Source: Desulfobacteraceae bacterium
GTDB taxonomy: Bacteria; Desulfobacterota; Desulfobulbia; Desulfobulbales; Desulfobulbaceae
Assembly (NCBI GenBank): GCA_022837185.1
Contig: JALHJD010000187.1
Span: 1-6,097, forward strand
Reading direction: 5' to 3'
DNA length: 6,097 nucleotides
Shown: piece after piece, positions 4,211-6,097 of the stretch
How positions within the stretch are numbered: position 1 is the first letter of the stretch
Layout: the number at the start of each line of letters is the position of its first letter
The notes under the pieces: model-generated
Told to the model about the DNA's origin: nothing
The model's database searches: none
Seen by the model: the letters and a program-made list of their open reading frames with translations, nothing else
Made by a program: the position numbers and the translations under genes

Positions 4211-6097
4211 ATGATCTGGTACGGACTGACTGAAAAAGAGATGCTGCACGCGCTCGGCGCCACGGAAAACGGCCTGTCCGGGGAGGAAGCCGGCCGGCGC
4301 CTCGCGCAATACGGGCCGAACAGACTGGTGGAGGAGGAAAAATTAAGCAGCCTGACAATCCTGCTCCACCAGTTCACCAGCCCCTTGATTTACATTCTCC
4401 TCATTGCCGGTGTCATAACTGTTCTGCTCGAGGAATACATCGATTCGGGCGTTATTTTCTCCGTGGTGGTCATGAACGCTCTCATCGGGTTCATCCATGA
4501 ACACAAGGCGGAAGAGAGCGTCAGGTCGCTGGGAAAGATGGTGGTGCCCAAGGCAAAGGTGATCAGGGACAGCCGGGAGTTGATCGTGAACAGCGAGGTC
4601 CTTGTTCCCGGCGACATCGTGCTTCTTGCCTCGGGCGCCAGGGTGCCGGCCGACCTCAGGCTCCTGCATGCCATCGAGCTGAAAATTGATGAGTCCATGC
4701 TGACCGGGGAATCCGTGCCGGCTGAAAAAGTCACCTCGCCCCTCCGGGAGGACAACCTGACTCCCGGTGACCAGCGGAATATGGCCTTCATGGGCACAAC
4801 CGTGGTCAACGGCCGGGCCAGGGGAGTGGTGACGGAAACGGGAACCGGGACCGTCCTGGGTATGATCGCCCGGAATGTCCGGGAAATCGGCAGTGTTCGG
4901 GCACCCCTGCAGGACAAGATTAACCGGTTTGCCCGGATGGTGGGCTTTCTGGTTCTCGGCGCGTCGATCCTCCTGTTTTTCGCCGGACTGCTCGCCGGCG
5001 AAAGCGTCAGGGGAATGTTCATGATTGCCGTGGCCGGAGCCGTTGCCACGATCCCGGAGGGGCTGCCCATTGTCGTGACCATCGCCATGGCCATCGGAGT
5101 CGCCCGCATGGCCAGGCAGAACGCCATCATCAGGAAGCTCCCTGCCGTTGAAACCCTGGGCAGCACCTCGGTGATCGGCTCCGACAAGACAGGCACCCTG
5201 ACCAGGAACGAGATGACTGTCCGGTTGGTCCATGACGGAGCACATACCTACGAAGTGACGGGCAGCGGCTACGAGCCGAAGGGGGAAATTCTCCATGAAT
5301 GCCTGCCGCTGGGATCAAAGGACTGCACGGATCTCTTCCGGGTGCTGCGCATAGGATTGCTGTGCAATGAATCGAACCTTTATCTGGACGGGGATCAGTA
5401 CAAAATCGACGGCGATCCCACGGAAGGCGCTCTCATCGTCGCGGCCATGAAAGGCGGCCTGCGGACCGAGGAGGAAAAAAAGGCATACCCTCTGTCGGCC
5501 ATCGTCCCCTTTGAATCGGAGAGGGGTTTCATGGCGACCCTGCACCGTCATGGCGCCGGACAAATCATCTTTGCCAAGGGAGCGCCGGAAAAAATTCTCG
5601 ACATGTGCGATCAGGCAGCCGGGGCTGGCCCCCTCGACAGGGAGGAGATTGAAGGGACCGCCGAGGCGTTCGCCCGGGAGGGGCTGCGGGTGCTTGCCCT
5701 GGCCTACAGGGAAGCCGGGGACGAAATGGACACCCTGACCTATCATGATGTGACGGCAGGCCTGACCTTTGCCGGCCTGCAGGGGATGATGGACCCTCCG
5801 AGGGAGGAGGTGATTGCGGCCGTCGAGGGCTGCCGCCAGGCCGGGATCAGGGTCATCATGATCACCGGAGACCACGCTGTCACCGCCAGGGCTATAGCCG
5901 CCAGGCTCGGCCTGGCGGGAGGGGACGCCGAGGTGGTTACCGGCAGAGACCTGGAAGCCATGGACGACGACATGCTGTATGAGGCCGTCCGGCGGGTGAA
6001 TGTCTTCGCCCGGGTTTCCCCCGAGCATAAACTGCGCATTACCGAACAGCTCAAGCGGCACGGCCATATCGTCGCCGTCACCGGTGACGGCGTCAAC
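4211..6097 (+). CDS. Type II P-type cation ATPase (Ca2+-ATPase-like), 3' end beyond the window
   Basis: ATP-driven cation pump of the inner membrane. The frame is open for 629 codons to the window edge. Full-length relatives have about 900 residues, so the rest of the P domain and helices M5-M10 are missing. Domains in order: N-terminal cation-ATPase domain (WYGLTEKEMLHAL), helices M1-M2 (about 55-96), A domain with TGES (165-168), M3 (243-265), M4 with IPEGLP (281-286, Glu283 at the ion site), phosphorylated Asp325 in GSDKTGTLT (323-331), N domain with DPTEGA (402-407), FESERGF (434-440) and KGAPE (456-460, Lys456), then P-domain motifs MMDPPREE (526-533), ITGDH (551-555) and TGDGVN (624-629). 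A stop codon in frame at 4196-4198 leaves ATG 4211 as the first start, though no clear Shine-Dalgarno precedes it. The ion cannot be assigned without M5, M6 and M8. Ca2+ is the commonest for this type, with Na+, H+ or Mn2+ as alternatives. Confidence 0.93.
   Translation, partial: MIWYGLTEKEMLHALGATENGLSGEEAGRRLAQYGPNRLVEEEKLSSLTILLHQFTSPLIYILLIAGVITVLLEEYIDSGVIFSVVVMNALIGFIHEHKAEESVRSLGKMVVPKAKVIRDSRELIVNSEVLVPGDIVLLASGARVPADLRLLHAIELKIDESMLTGESVPAEKVTSPLREDNLTPGDQRNMAFMGTTVVNGRARGVVTETGTGTVLGMIARNVREIGSVRAPLQDKINRFARMVGFLVLGASILLFFAGLLAGESVRGMFMIAVAGAVATIPEGLPIVVTIAMAIGVARMARQNAIIRKLPAVETLGSTSVIGSDKTGTLTRNEMTVRLVHDGAHTYEVTGSGYEPKGEILHECLPLGSKDCTDLFRVLRIGLLCNESNLYLDGDQYKIDGDPTEGALIVAAMKGGLRTEEEKKAYPLSAIVPFESERGFMATLHRHGAGQIIFAKGAPEKILDMCDQAAGAGPLDREEIEGTAEAFAREGLRVLALAYREAGDEMDTLTYHDVTAGLTFAGLQGMMDPPREEVIAAVEGCRQAGIRVIMITGDHAVTARAIAARLGLAGGDAEVVTGRDLEAMDDDMLYEAVRRVNVFARVSPEHKLRITEQLKRHGHIVAVTGDGVN

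Noticed and set aside
3873..4214. Plus-strand open frame of 113 codons in the intergenic region
   Set aside because: It runs through the hexamer array and C9 tract, has no ribosome binding site or recognisable domain, and overlaps the ATPase start.
4978..5003. Perfect 9-bp hairpin TTTCGCCGG/CCGGCGAAA
   Set aside because: It lies inside the ATPase coding region, and the T-run precedes the stem rather than following it, so it is not a terminator on either strand.
4343..5296. Long minus-strand open frame of 317 codons
   Set aside because: It is antisense to the ATPase, whose motifs are all intact on the plus strand. Its translation is low-complexity and His/Gly-rich with no domain.
5898..5918. 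Perfect 9-bp hairpin CCGCCAGGC/GCCTGGCGG with a 3-base loop
   Set aside because: It is within the P-domain coding sequence (AARLGLAGG) and is explained by GC-rich Ala/Gly/Leu codons. No T-run follows.

Overview
The window carries two divergent ion-transport loci, one on each strand, separated by about 0.5 kb of non-coding DNA. The DNA is GC-rich and the genes tightly packed. The protein families and gene order suggest a Gram-negative bacterium, perhaps of the Desulfobacterota (delta-proteobacterial) type. That placement is an impression from protein style and from the look of the intergenic repeat, not something the sequence proves.

Region 1 (1-3702, minus strand) is a multisubunit Mrp/Mnh-type cation/proton antiporter operon. 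It reads right to left as E (3172-3702), F (2906-3175), G (2617-2919), a fused protein with the MrpA C-terminal domains plus MrpB (1589-2632), C (1266-1592) and D (1-1266, cut by the window edge). Every junction overlaps by 1 to 16 bases, so the whole set looks co-transcribed and translationally coupled. The order E-F-G-(A C-terminus/B)-C-D differs from the classical A-B-C-D-E-F-G order and resembles the antiporter half of archaeal Mbh/Mbx-type complexes. No NuoL-like N-terminal MrpA domain is present in the window. A partner subunit may lie beyond position 1.

Region 2 (3703-4210) is non-coding. It holds a good sigma70-like promoter for the antiporter operon with a palindrome over its -35 box, a short degenerate hexamer array, a 7-bp tandem duplication, a small hairpin next to a C9 run, and a perfect 9-bp inverted repeat just upstream of the plus-strand gene. 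Part of it looks like a dispersed intergenic repeat.

Region 3 (4211-6097, plus strand) is the first 629 codons of a type II P-type cation ATPase (Ca2+-ATPase-like). All the core motifs up to TGDGVN are intact, and the window ends within the P domain. The antiporter would use or dissipate the proton or sodium gradient, and the ATPase would pump a cation at the cost of ATP, so both could serve ion homeostasis. No regulatory link is shown beyond their divergent placement. I see no clear sign of a wholly new system. The most unusual points are the A-C-terminus/B fusion with a degenerate MrpB glycine motif, and the structured, repeat-bearing intergenic region.
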